A stretch of 64,000 nt of DNA from Clostridia bacterium. GTDB lineage: Bacteria; Bacillota; Clostridia; TANB77; CAG-508. The stretch spans positions 8,152 to 72,151 of the forward strand of contig CAAEUE010000003.1 of assembly GCA_900759015.1 (NCBI GenBank), written 5' to 3'. Each line of letters opens with the position of its first letter. Position 1 is the first letter of the stretch. A model generated the notes under the pieces. It saw nothing but the letters and a program-made list of their open reading frames with translations. It was not told where the DNA came from and did not search any database. A program made the position numbers and the translations under genes. Of the stretch, positions 7,866-16,592 are shown in pieces.

Positions 7866-8598
7866 CTATTTTATTAACTTACCATGCATAACCATTCTAT
7901 CATTTAATCTATAACATGTAGATAAAGTAATGATTTGATCATCTTCGTTTATATCAATACCAAAATTAAAAACACTTCTATTTTTAATTAATTTTATATA
8001 AGAATTAAATTCAGTACTATCTTTAAATGAGGTGGCTAAATAATCTGTTGTATTTGGCAAGTGATATACGCTAAAAATTTGCCAAACGGTATCGCCAGCT
8101 TTTGTATAAAGATGAATTTCTCGATTTTCTGTATTATTAAACCAACTTTGTTTTAACGAATTTCTTAAAGAACCAAACATAGATGAATCATATCTAGAAT
8201 GTCCATATATTATTGTGTTCTTATCCAAATTATTAATATTATTTCTATAATCTAAAAAAATCCAACCAGATTTATTTTCTTCATTGTTAAATGTATGATT
8301 AAGATAATATGAGTTATCGGTTGTTTGCACAAAAGGATAATCAATATCTGTACCATCTACTTTTATCCATCCGCACAACATCACTGTTAATTTGTTCTAA
8401 TTCGGTAAAATTTACAGATGAATTTGAAGTTGGAGTGTTTTCATTTGATTCTGTAATTTGGGTATTACCATTTGTTATAGTATTTAATATTTCTTCATTT
8501 TCTTTAGCAATACTATTTGAGTCATTAAACCAATTAAAAATATTAAATATAGAATATATAAGAAGTAATATACTTAAGAATAAAAAAAAATTTTTCAT
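7866..8598 (-). pseudogene. Class B sortase, interrupted by a one-base frameshift
   Basis: Two overlapping frames together make one complete sortase. The upstream part (from the ATG at 8598) has a signal-anchor helix and a linker up to NFTELEQINSDV. The downstream part begins at GWIKVDGTDIDYPFVQ and keeps the catalytic His (IIYGHSRYDS), Cys (TLSTC) and Arg (NDRMVMHG). Removing one base, the G at 8373 on the plus strand, joins them into a normal DVVGWIKVDG sequence. Either the gene is a fresh pseudogene or this is a sequencing or assembly error. The intact active site argues for recent or artefactual breakage. The likely substrate is the NPHTG protein at 5360-6262. Confidence 0.75.
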
Positions 8599-8661
8599 AT
8601 GCATCATCAAAATTAGTATAACTAATAATAAAAAAAATATGCTTTTTAGTAGATTTAGACC

Positions 8662-8690
8662 TTGAGAGGGTAGGAAAAATATGGTATAAT
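8662..8690 (+). promoter_or_regulatory. Promoter of the scpB-proS unit
   Basis: TTGAGA at 8662-8667 and TATAAT at 8685-8690 with a 17-base spacer. Confidence 0.65.
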
Positions 8691-8696
8691 TAAGCC

Positions 8697-8830
8697 ATCT
8701 TCGAAATCTTTGATTTCGCCCAGGTGTGCTATATGCGAAGAAAATTGAGGCTAAGATACCTTTGAAATCTTTGGTTTCGTTAGATTAAAATAAGAGATAA
8801 AAAAACAATATAAGCAAATTAACTTTACGA
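8697..8830 (+). promoter_or_regulatory. Long 5' leader with two copies of a small hairpin
   Basis: GAAATCTTTGATTTCG at 8703-8718 recurs as GAAATCTTTGGTTTCG at 8764-8779; each can fold on itself. CTTCG near 8700 can also pair with CGAAG at 8735. About 140 bases separate the promoter from scpB, long for such a gene. No known riboswitch or T-box motif is seen. Confidence 0.35.
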
Positions 8831-8839
8831 GGAGATATT

Positions 8840-9445
8840 ATGGATATAGAAGAAAAAAAAGCTGCAATAGAAGCAATATTATTTGCAGCAGGTAGAGAAG
8901 TTAAAGTAAGCGAGATTATGTCTAGTTTAGAAATAGGAGAAGAAGAAGCGATTACTATATTAAATAGTTTGGCTTCTGATTTTAATGAAAAAAAATCAGG
9001 ATTAAAAATAATAAGAATGGATGATTCATACCAGATGGCAACAAAAACAGATTACTACCAATATATATATCCAATAATAGATAAAAGAAATAAACCTAAT
9101 TTATCTAATGCAGCATTAGAAACATTAGCAATAATTGCATATAATCCTAAAATAACAAGAGCTCAAATAGAGGAAATTAGAGGAGTTAATTCTGATGGTG
9201 CAATATATAAATTATTAGAATATGAGTTAATAGAAAATGCTGGTAAACTTAATGCACCGGGAAAACCTGTTACATATAAAACTACAAATGAATTCTTAAA
9301 GAAATTTGGATATAGTAGTTTAGCTGAATTACCAGAACTTCCAAAATACAAATTGGATGAAAACGAGCAAATCGTTTTAGATGAGTTCGAAGATCCAGCA
9401 GAGGCACCAATGCCCGCTGAGGGTGAGGAAGGAGAAACTAAATAA
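8840..9445 (+). CDS. scpB: Segregation and condensation protein B
   Basis: 201 residues. The two winged-helix domains of ScpB are visible: AAIEAILFAAGREVKVSEI at the start, and ALETLAIIAYNPKITRAQIE followed by VNSDGAIYKLLEYELIE in the second. ScpB is the kleisin-associated KITE subunit that binds ScpA and SMC in chromosome condensation. The last 30 residues form an acidic tail. The usual partner scpA is not upstream here, so the pair is separated in this genome. proS follows after 28 bases and is probably co-transcribed. GAGGAG precedes the ATG. Confidence 0.92.
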   Translation: MDIEEKKAAIEAILFAAGREVKVSEIMSSLEIGEEEAITILNSLASDFNEKKSGLKIIRMDDSYQMATKTDYYQYIYPIIDKRNKPNLSNAALETLAIIAYNPKITRAQIEEIRGVNSDGAIYKLLEYELIENAGKLNAPGKPVTYKTTNEFLKKFGYSSLAELPELPKYKLDENEQIVLDEFEDPAEAPMPAEGEEGETK

Positions 9446-9473
9446 AAAGAAGATTAAATTTGGAGGTTAAATA

Positions 9474-10913
9474 ATGGGAGATAATAAAAATTTTGTAAAA
9501 GATATAACAAATATAGAAGAGGATTTTGCTCAATGGTATACAGATATTGTATTAAAAGCAGAACTTGCAGATTATACAAATGTAAAAGGATTTATAGCAA
9601 TTCGTCCTTATGGATATGGAATATGGGAAAATATTCAAAATTATGCAGATAAAAAATTTAAAGAGTATGGTGTTAAAAATGTTTCTATGCCAGTTTTAAT
9701 TCCAGAAAGTTTGTTAAATAAAGAAAAAGACCATGTAGAAGGTTTTGCCCCAGAAGTAGCATGGGTAACACAAGGTGGAGGAAGCAAGCTAGAAGAAAGA
9801 TTATGTGTAAGACCTACATCTGAAACAATATTCTGTGATATGTATTCTAAATGGTTAAGTTCATGGAGAGATTTACCATTTTTGTATAATCAATGGTGTA
9901 GTGTTTTAAGATGGGAAAAAGAAACAAGACCATTTTTACGTTCAAGAGAATTTTTATGGCAAGAAGGTCACACAATTCACGAAACAGCAGAAGAGGCAAA
10001 AGAATTTACATTAAAAATGTTAGATGTATATACAGATGTATTAGAGAACCTATTAGCTTTGCCTGTTTTAAGAGGACAAAAAACCGAAACAGAAAAATTT
10101 GCAGGTGCAGAAGCTACATATACAGTAGAAACATTAATGCATGATGGTAGAGCTTTACAAGGTGGTACATCACATTATTTTGGACAAAATTTTGCTAAAC
10201 CATTTAATGTAAAATTCCAAAATAGAGATGGAAAAGAAGAATATGCATACCAAACATCATGGGGAATAAGTACAAGACTAATTGGCGCAATAATAATGGC
10301 ACATGGGGACAATAGAGGCTTAAAATTACCACCAAAAGTTGCACCAATACAAGTTGTTGTAGTCCCTGTGGCACAACAAAAAGAAGGGGTTGTAGAAAAG
10401 GCAACAGAACTTGCAAATAATTTAAGTAAAGAATTTAGAACAAAATTAGATGCAAGGGATAATTATACACCTGGATATAAATTTAATTATTGGGAAATGA
10501 AAGGTGTTCCAGTAAGATTAGAAATAGGACCACGTGATATAGAAAATAACCAATGTGTGTTAGTAAGACGTGATACATTGGAAAAAGAAATAGTAAGCTT
10601 GGATAATGTTAATAAAAGAATAGAGGATTTATTAGAAGAAATACAAAAAAATATGTTTAAAATGGCAGAGGAAAACACAAAAAATAAAACAACAGTTGCT
10701 AAAACATTAGAAGAATTCGAAAAGAATATTAATGAAAACCAAGGCTATGTTAAAACAATGTGGTGTGGTAGTAGCGAGTGTGAAGAAAAAATCCATGATT
10801 TAACAGGAGCTAAATCAAGATGTATACCATTTAAACAAGAACATATTTCTGATACTTGTGTATGTTGTGGTAAACCAGCTAATAAAATGGTTGTATGGGG
10901 AAGACAATATTAA
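9474..10913 (+). CDS. proS: Prolyl-tRNA synthetase (short, archaeal/eukaryote-like type)
   Basis: 479 residues, the length of the ProS type 3 group without the bacterial editing insertion. Class II motif 2 is seen in RWEKETRPFLRSREFLWQEG and motif 3 in IMAHGDNRGLKLPP. The anticodon-binding domain starts near VAPIQVVVVPVA, and the C-terminal zinc-binding extension ends in CVCCGKPANKMVVWGRQY. The enzyme charges tRNA-Pro in the cytoplasm. It follows scpB closely, with GGAGG at good spacing, and a strong terminator comes after it. Confidence 0.95.
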   Translation: MGDNKNFVKDITNIEEDFAQWYTDIVLKAELADYTNVKGFIAIRPYGYGIWENIQNYADKKFKEYGVKNVSMPVLIPESLLNKEKDHVEGFAPEVAWVTQGGGSKLEERLCVRPTSETIFCDMYSKWLSSWRDLPFLYNQWCSVLRWEKETRPFLRSREFLWQEGHTIHETAEEAKEFTLKMLDVYTDVLENLLALPVLRGQKTETEKFAGAEATYTVETLMHDGRALQGGTSHYFGQNFAKPFNVKFQNRDGKEEYAYQTSWGISTRLIGAIIMAHGDNRGLKLPPKVAPIQVVVVPVAQQKEGVVEKATELANNLSKEFRTKLDARDNYTPGYKFNYWEMKGVPVRLEIGPRDIENNQCVLVRRDTLEKEIVSLDNVNKRIEDLLEEIQKNMFKMAEENTKNKTTVAKTLEEFEKNINENQGYVKTMWCGSSECEEKIHDLTGAKSRCIPFKQEHISDTCVCCGKPANKMVVWGRQY

Positions 10914-10925
10914 TATAAAATATTA

Positions 10926-10960
10926 AAATAGCTGTACTTTTAAGTGTACAGCTATTTTTT
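10926..10960 (+). terminator. Rho-independent terminator of scpB-proS
   Basis: AAATAGCTGTAC pairs exactly with GTACAGCTATTT, followed by a T run. Confidence 0.85.
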
Positions 10961-11052
10961 CACAGTTATTGTTTGACAAATTAAATACGTAAATAATTTA
11001 TTAATTAGTATTACTATATATAAAACAAAAAATTAAACTTTATGAAGAATAA

Positions 11053-11877
11053 TTATCTACCTTCATCATCATCAATTAATTTTGCATTGTCTAATACAGT
11101 TTTAGCAGAATCTACATATTGTTTATCTTTAGTAGTTTCTATATAAGTTTCAAGACCATTAGTCAAATCGGTTACATTTTTGTTGATTTTTAACCAATAA
11201 GATGCTTTTTCTTTTTCTTTATTTGTAGTTTCATGTGAAGTTTCACGTAAATCTTTATAAGGAAGATATACTTTTTTTGCAAAATCTTTTGGTAGAGATA
11301 CTATTACTGATTTTGCTGAATCTTTAGGATCTCTGCTAGTATAATTTAGTTTTAATTTAACATCTCCATCTAAAGGAGAAACAGTGTATTCTTTATAAGT
11401 GTCTAAATAATAACCAGTTAAATTTTCTTTTACTTCAGGCATATCTTTTATAAGTGTATCATCAGCCACTGTTTTAATTAAATTATTAGTACCATTAAAC
11501 AAATCAGTAGGATTATATTCATCTAAAGAATATTCAATATTTCCCGTAGTATGGCTACCAACTTGATATCCAACCAAACCTCCTAAAGCTAGTGTAGCAG
11601 CTAATGTTCCAGTTACTATAGATCTCTTTATTTTTACATAATTTTTCTTTAATGATGAGTTATATTTTTTGTTTGTGTGATTATATGAATTACGTACATT
11701 TCTTTTTTCTCTAGAATTAGTAGAACGCCTTCTTTGTGTGGTAGATTTATCATGTGTATATTCTGAATTTCTAGAACTTCTACTAACTTGTGGGATAAAA
11801 TCTATTTCTCTATTCTCTTTTTTATGTGCTCTAACAGCATTAAGATTTATAATATTTTTACCTTCATTAGGACTCAT
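11053..11877 (-). CDS. Single-pass membrane protein of unknown function
   Basis: 274 residues. The first 80 are basic, Ser/Arg/Asn-rich and probably disordered and cytoplasmic. One membrane segment lies at about 87-107 (SIVTGTLAATLALGGLVGY). The outside part has mixed helix and strand character, with YLDTYKEYTVSPLDGDVKLK in the middle. No family is recognised. It is divergent from the Ig-like protein gene at 12041; both encode proteins with short cytoplasmic heads and outer domains, so a shared envelope role is possible but unproven. Confidence 0.6.
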   Translation of the reverse strand: MSPNEGKNIINLNAVRAHKKENREIDFIPQVSRSSRNSEYTHDKSTTQRRRSTNSREKRNVRNSYNHTNKKYNSSLKKNYVKIKRSIVTGTLAATLALGGLVGYQVGSHTTGNIEYSLDEYNPTDLFNGTNNLIKTVADDTLIKDMPEVKENLTGYYLDTYKEYTVSPLDGDVKLKLNYTSRDPKDSAKSVIVSLPKDFAKKVYLPYKDLRETSHETTNKEKEKASYWLKINKNVTDLTNGLETYIETTKDKQYVDSAKTVLDNAKLIDDDEGR

Positions 11878-12040
11878 AAAATCATTCCTTTCATTTGTAT
11901 GATTGTTGATTTATTGTACTACTAAATGTTAATGAAGTCAATTTTTTCTATACTTATAATATGCAAAGAATAATTTTAAAAATAATGTTTACAATAAAAA
12001 TTGCATATGATATAATTTTTTAGGTAAAGAGGTGAAGTAA

Positions 12041-12985
12041 TTGAACCAAATATTGGCAGTGGGAAATGATCAAAAAAATAGTAAAAAAAGAAAAAATACT
12101 ACAGCAGATATAAAAAAAGTAATAACTGTTTTTTGCGTAATTGCAATACTATTTGGAATTGCAATTACTGGGCAAGGTGTTTATGCTATTGTAAATAGTT
12201 TTAAAACAGATACAAGCCAAGAGCAAGTTGTTTCTATAGATAGTGATACTAATTCAGGAAAAGTAATAATTTCAGGAACAGTTCCAAACGGTGTTCAAAG
12301 TATAAAATATAAGTGGAATGAGGAAGAAGAACAAACAATTGCAAAAAACGGAGAAACACAAATAAACGAAGAAATAGATTTACCAGTTGGTAATAATAAA
12401 TTAAGTGTAACTATAATAGATATGAAAAATAGTTCGACACCATATACAAAGGAATTTACAGCAGATTCAACATTACCACAGTTAGTATTAAGCTTAAGTG
12501 ATGATGGATCAAAAATAAAAATAGTTGCAAAAGATACAGTGGCTTTATCATATATAACATATCAATGGGATGACCAAGATGTTCAAACAATATATCCACA
12601 GGCTGGTTCAGAAGCTCAATTAGAAGCTGAAATAGATGGAATACCAGGAAAGCATACATTAACTGTAATTGCTGTAAATACAAGTAATAAGACAACAACA
12701 AAAACACAAGAGGTAGACGGTGTTGATGATTCATCAAAACCAACAGTTAGTGCTTCAATAGATTCAACAGATAGGTCAAAGATAATATTCTCTGCTTCAG
12801 ATACAAGTGGATTAAAGAATTTATCATTTACTATAAATGGACAAAGATATGAATTACCAGCAAATGAAAATCAAACAGAATTACAATATACTTTCCAAGT
12901 TAAGGAAGGACATTATTCTATAACTGTTGAAGCAGAAAATATATATGGGCAAAAACAAGCTCAAAACTTTATTTATGATTATTAA
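12041..12985 (+). CDS. Membrane-anchored protein with Ig-like repeats
   Basis: 314 residues from a TTG start preceded by AGAGGTGAA. A basic N-terminus and one helix (about 28-52, VITVFCVIAILFGIAITG) are followed by three beta-sandwich repeats of about 85 residues. Each repeat has the same sequence elements: a SG or LS(D/S) strand, IKYKWNE or ITYQWDD, and a closing PGKHTLTVIAVN or EGHYSITVEAEN stretch. These resemble bacterial Ig/Big or cadherin-like modules. The likely role is structural or adhesive on the cell surface. No sorting signal is present, so anchoring is by the N-terminal helix. Confidence 0.7.
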   Translation: MNQILAVGNDQKNSKKRKNTTADIKKVITVFCVIAILFGIAITGQGVYAIVNSFKTDTSQEQVVSIDSDTNSGKVIISGTVPNGVQSIKYKWNEEEEQTIAKNGETQINEEIDLPVGNNKLSVTIIDMKNSSTPYTKEFTADSTLPQLVLSLSDDGSKIKIVAKDTVALSYITYQWDDQDVQTIYPQAGSEAQLEAEIDGIPGKHTLTVIAVNTSNKTTTKTQEVDGVDDSSKPTVSASIDSTDRSKIIFSASDTSGLKNLSFTINGQRYELPANENQTELQYTFQVKEGHYSITVEAENIYGQKQAQNFIYDY

Positions 12986-13026
12986 TTATTGATTTTGTTT
13001 AATCTATATAAAACAAATAACAGTTT

Positions 13027-13051
13027 AAAAGACAGGAATATCCTGTCTTTT
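13027..13051 (+). terminator. Rho-independent terminator
   Basis: AAAAGACAGGA pairs with TCCTGTCTTTT around a three-base loop, just downstream of the Ig-like protein gene. Confidence 0.75.
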
Positions 13052-13071
13052 AACACATACGAGGAGAACTT

Positions 13072-13845
13072 ATGGAAAATGAAATAATTAAAATAATTTT
13101 CTACTTTTTCTTATATTCATTATTAGGCTGGGCAATGGAATCAGCTTATCTTTCTGTAGGACAAAGAAAATTAATAAATACAGGATTTTTATATGGTCCT
13201 TTTTGTCCAATATATGGTTTTGGAGCAGTAGTATTATATTTATTTTTAAAAAATTTGCAAGGTAAGCCTATTTTAATATTTTGTGTAGGATTCTTTGTAT
13301 TATCAATTTGGGAATATTTTGTTGGATTTTTATTAGAAAAATTGTTTAAAACAAAATATTGGGATTATTCAAATAACAAATTTAATATTAACGGGAGGGT
13401 TTGTTTATTAAATTCTATATACTGGGGATTCTTAAGTGTATTCTTCATAGAAATATGGAATCCTTTAGTAGAAATGCAAATAAATAAAATACCTCAAGAT
13501 ATAATTTTATATATTGATATAATTTTGGTTGCATATATAATAATAGATATGATTGTAAGTTCTATAAAAACTTCAAACTTAGCTAAAAGAATAAGAAAAT
13601 TGATACAATTAGGTGATTCATTAAAGGAAAAATTAGAAGAATTGAAAAAGACTTCTTCAGAAAAACAAAAAGTTGCTTTACAAAAAATAATAGATGATTT
13701 AAAATTAAGACAAAAGATAATGAGGTTAAAGATAGATAAACAGGTTGTAAAATTAAAAAATGCATTTCCATCTGTTCAATCAGAGCACATTAAAGAATAT
13801 TTAAAACTAAAAGTAAATGAATTAAAAAATAAAACGAAGGAGTAA
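13072..13845 (+). CDS. CmpB-like membrane protein (putative ABC transporter permease, PF06541 type)
   Basis: 257 residues. The N-terminal 170 residues carry five or so membrane helices with the family hallmarks LLGWAMES, GFLYGPFCPIYGFGA and WEYFVGFLLEKLF..KYWDYS..KFNINGRVC. A helical, charged C-terminus (about 175-257) looks like a coiled coil. Members are annotated as putative ABC-transporter permeases, but transport is not demonstrated and no ATPase is adjacent. The next gene, a GGDEF protein, starts 4 bases after the stop, so the two are probably one operon. Confidence 0.8.
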   Translation: MENEIIKIIFYFFLYSLLGWAMESAYLSVGQRKLINTGFLYGPFCPIYGFGAVVLYLFLKNLQGKPILIFCVGFFVLSIWEYFVGFLLEKLFKTKYWDYSNNKFNINGRVCLLNSIYWGFLSVFFIEIWNPLVEMQINKIPQDIILYIDIILVAYIIIDMIVSSIKTSNLAKRIRKLIQLGDSLKEKLEELKKTSSEKQKVALQKIIDDLKLRQKIMRLKIDKQVVKLKNAFPSVQSEHIKEYLKLKVNELKNKTKE

Positions 13846-13848
13846 ATT

Positions 13849-14775
13849 ATGATACAAGATATATATATTATTGATGATGATAAATATTCACTACAAGATT
13901 TAAAAGATTTATTTGCAGATAATGCAGAATATAGATTTGTAAATGTTTCAACAGAAGAAATAAATAAAGCGCTAATAAACATTCCTTCGCTTATTATAAT
14001 AAATGAAGATAATGTTGATAGAGATATAGAAGAGTTATGTTCAACAATTAGGAAAAATGAAGATAATAGTATAACTCCAATAATAGTTATATCTTCTAAT
14101 TCAGATAAAGAGCATAGATTAAATGTATTAAAAAAAGCAGTAGAATATTATATAAGAAAGCCAGTAGATCAAGATTATTTGTATTATACAATTAAAAATT
14201 TAATGAGATTAATGTATACAAATAGACGTGTAAGTCCATTAACTGGATTGCCTGGTAATGTACAAATTCATGCAGAACTAAAAAAGAGATTGTTTAATAA
14301 GGAAGAGTTTGGAGTATTATATTTAGATTTAGATAATTTTAAAGCATATAATGATGTATATGGATTTATAAAAGGTGATGAAATTATTAAATTTACAGCT
14401 AGAACAATTGTGAAAAATGTACATGCTATAAAAAATAATGATTGTTTTGTTGGTCACATTGGTGGTGATGATTTTGTAGCAATAGTATCTAGAACGAATT
14501 ATGATGAAGTTTGCCAAAATATAATAAATGATTTTGATTCTGAAATATTAAGTTACTTTACTGAAGAAGACAGGAAAAGAGGATATATAGAAGTTGCAAA
14601 TAGAAGAGGAATATTAGAAGATTTTCCACTTACAGCAATTTCTATAGGTGTAGTTGACGTAGAACCAAATAAATTTAATAATATATTAGAAATTGGTGAG
14701 GTTGGTGCACAAGTTAAACATTTAGCTAAAACAATTCTTGGTAGCAGCTATGTAATAGATAGAAGAAAAGAATAA
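13849..14775 (+). CDS. Degenerate receiver fused to a diguanylate cyclase (GGDEF) domain
   Basis: 308 residues. Residues 1-125 have receiver features: the acidic cluster Asp9-Asp11 and the conserved Lys in IRKPVD. The phosphate-accepting position is Asn52 (LIIIN) instead of Asp, so phosphorylation in the usual way is unlikely. Residues about 130-305 are a GGDEF domain with active-site GGDDF at 205-209 and the LYLDLDNFKAYND motif. No RxxD inhibitory site precedes GGDDF. It may make c-di-GMP under control of a phosphate-independent signal. It is tightly linked to the membrane protein before it and the SseB-like gene after it. Confidence 0.85.
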   Translation: MIQDIYIIDDDKYSLQDLKDLFADNAEYRFVNVSTEEINKALINIPSLIIINEDNVDRDIEELCSTIRKNEDNSITPIIVISSNSDKEHRLNVLKKAVEYYIRKPVDQDYLYYTIKNLMRLMYTNRRVSPLTGLPGNVQIHAELKKRLFNKEEFGVLYLDLDNFKAYNDVYGFIKGDEIIKFTARTIVKNVHAIKNNDCFVGHIGGDDFVAIVSRTNYDEVCQNIINDFDSEILSYFTEEDRKRGYIEVANRRGILEDFPLTAISIGVVDVEPNKFNNILEIGEVGAQVKHLAKTILGSSYVIDRRKE

Positions 14776-14792
14776 GAATGGAGGGGCTTAAG

Positions 14793-15989
14793 ATGGAAGA
14801 GCTAAAAAATGAAAGCCTAATTGAGGCTATAAATAACTTAAGAAAGAGTAAAGGTAAAGGTTGGAAAGAAAAAAATTATTGTTATGCACGCTTTATTGGA
14901 GCTTTATTCAATTCTAGAGTTTATTTCCCAATGAAACATGAAACTCCTATAAAGTTAAAAAATTATATTGCAGAAATAGATAAAGATGGTGAAAACAAAA
15001 TATATGATGTATGTTTTACTAGTATAGATGAATATGAAAAATATAAAGCTGATGTAAAAGAAATAATTCCTGCAAAAGAATATAGTTTTATAAAAATGTT
15101 AATGGAAATAGAACATTCTACAGAAAGATTAGATGGAATTATTATTGATCCTAATGGAATATGTGAGACAATAGAACTAAATGAATTAAAAGGAATTTTT
15201 TCTTATTATCAAAATGCAGTAGATAAAATAAAACAAGAAAATGAAGATAAAATAAATTCGTGGTTTGGTGAAATTACGAAAATATATAAAGAAGAAGGAA
15301 TAACTCAAGAATTATTAAGAAAAATTGTAAAACCAATAGGATTATTATTAAAAAATACAGGTGATGTAATATTAAAAGTACAATTAGAAGATTTTTTTGC
15401 ATTATTAATAATTGCTAATTTATTAGATAAAGGAAGTATCAATTTTGATATGATTTCTGAACAAAAGAAATATCCTATGGAAATTAAAAAATTACTAAAT
15501 GATTATAACGACAGATTAAATGATATTTCTTTAATAAAAAGTAAATTAAGTATAATACGATATATTAATAGTGATGATAATCTATTAGAAACTCTTGTTA
15601 AAAATATTAGTATGGCATTATTACAGTATGATATTAATGAGCAAGAAGAATACAATATCGTAGAAAGTAATGAAGAAAATGATATTAAATGTTTTATAAA
15701 ATTATTATCAAATACCTTAATATCTTTTCCAATACAGATTGTTGATGGAAATAATTGTATTGTTGAATTTTCTGGAGAAGAGTACGAAAACAAATTTGTA
15801 TTGGCTTTTACTACTAATAGTGAAAAAGAAAAATGGGGAGATTTTGATAAATATAATGAAGAAGTTATGACAGTTAAAGAATATGCTAGTATATTATCAA
15901 ATATAGGAAATTATTATATAATTATTAATTATTTTGGAAATAAATTAGTTGTAGAAGACCATTTTATGAAAGAGCTTTTAAATCAATAG
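14793..15989 (+). CDS. SseB-N-like domain protein of unknown function
   Basis: 398 residues. The first 120 resemble the SseB N-terminal domain, with the pattern ALFNSRVYFPM then YDVCFTSIDEYEKYK, but the match is weak. The rest is helical with no recognised motif and no membrane segment. The ATG at 14793 is preferred over 14778 because GGAGGGG lies just ahead of it. It follows the GGDEF gene by 17 bases and probably belongs to the same transcript, so it may be a partner of that regulatory protein. That link is inference. Confidence 0.5.
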   Translation: MEELKNESLIEAINNLRKSKGKGWKEKNYCYARFIGALFNSRVYFPMKHETPIKLKNYIAEIDKDGENKIYDVCFTSIDEYEKYKADVKEIIPAKEYSFIKMLMEIEHSTERLDGIIIDPNGICETIELNELKGIFSYYQNAVDKIKQENEDKINSWFGEITKIYKEEGITQELLRKIVKPIGLLLKNTGDVILKVQLEDFFALLIIANLLDKGSINFDMISEQKKYPMEIKKLLNDYNDRLNDISLIKSKLSIIRYINSDDNLLETLVKNISMALLQYDINEQEEYNIVESNEENDIKCFIKLLSNTLISFPIQIVDGNNCIVEFSGEEYENKFVLAFTTNSEKEKWGDFDKYNEEVMTVKEYASILSNIGNYYIIINYFGNKLVVEDHFMKELLNQ

Positions 15990-16069
15990 TATAAAATATT
16001 AAAACATATATGCATATTTATATTAAAGCTTAATTATAAAAAGCCTAATAAAACTTTAAGTTCTAATAC

Positions 16070-16120
16070 AACCCCTAAATGAATACATTTTAACAAAAGT
16101 ATTCACATGGGGGTTTTCTT
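16070..16120 (+). terminator. Hairpin overlapping the spoIIID ribosome site
   Basis: AACCCC (16070-16075) pairs with GGGGTT (16110-16115) and GAATAC with GTATTC inside. TTTTCTTT follows, so it can act as a terminator for the upstream operon. The same G run is the only ribosome-site candidate for spoIIID at 16122, so the fold would also hide it. Confidence 0.55.
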
Positions 16121-16121
16121 T

Positions 16122-16391
16122 ATGAGAAATCTATCAATAGAAAAACGTGCAATAGAACTTGCACATTATATTATAAATTCAAAAGATACAGTAAGAGGTG
16201 CAGCTTCTAAATTTGGAATAAGTAAAAGTACAGTGCACAAAGACTTAAGTGAAAGATTACTAAAGATAAACCCGGTTTTAGCAAAGGAAGTAAGAAAAAT
16301 TTTAGATAAAAATAAAGCAGAAAGACACATAAGAGGTGGAATGGCCACAAAACTTAAATACAGTCATATAAGAGAAGACAAAGTAGGGTAA
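16122..16391 (+). CDS. spoIIID: Sporulation transcription regulator SpoIIID
   Basis: 89 residues, the normal family size. The helix-turn-helix is at about 20-42 (DTVRGAASKFGISKSTVHKD) and the basic C-terminal recognition region RHIRGGMATKLKY is conserved. SpoIIID acts in the mother cell, activating and repressing genes of the sigma-E regulon. The ATG at 16122 is used because the earlier in-frame ATG at 16107 lies inside the hairpin. yabG and other spore genes lie nearby, which agrees with a sporulation block. Confidence 0.95.
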   Translation: MRNLSIEKRAIELAHYIINSKDTVRGAASKFGISKSTVHKDLSERLLKINPVLAKEVRKILDKNKAERHIRGGMATKLKYSHIREDKVG

Positions 16392-16481
16392 TAAAACATT
16401 TTTTTACACATGAATACGATGTCAACAGAGATAATTAATTTATATTTGTTGAATCTGTAAAAATGGTGATTCTATCTATAT

Positions 16482-16509
16482 AAAAAGCGCTAATATATGG
16501 CGCTTTTTT
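16482..16509 (+). terminator. Rho-independent terminator of spoIIID
   Basis: AAAAAGCGC pairs with GCGCTTTTTT around TAATATATG. Confidence 0.8.
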
Positions 16510-16592
16510 CTTATAAATTTATTTATATTATACCAAATAAAATTAATATCACAGGCATGTTTACATTTACATAAAATATACTAGGTGATATT

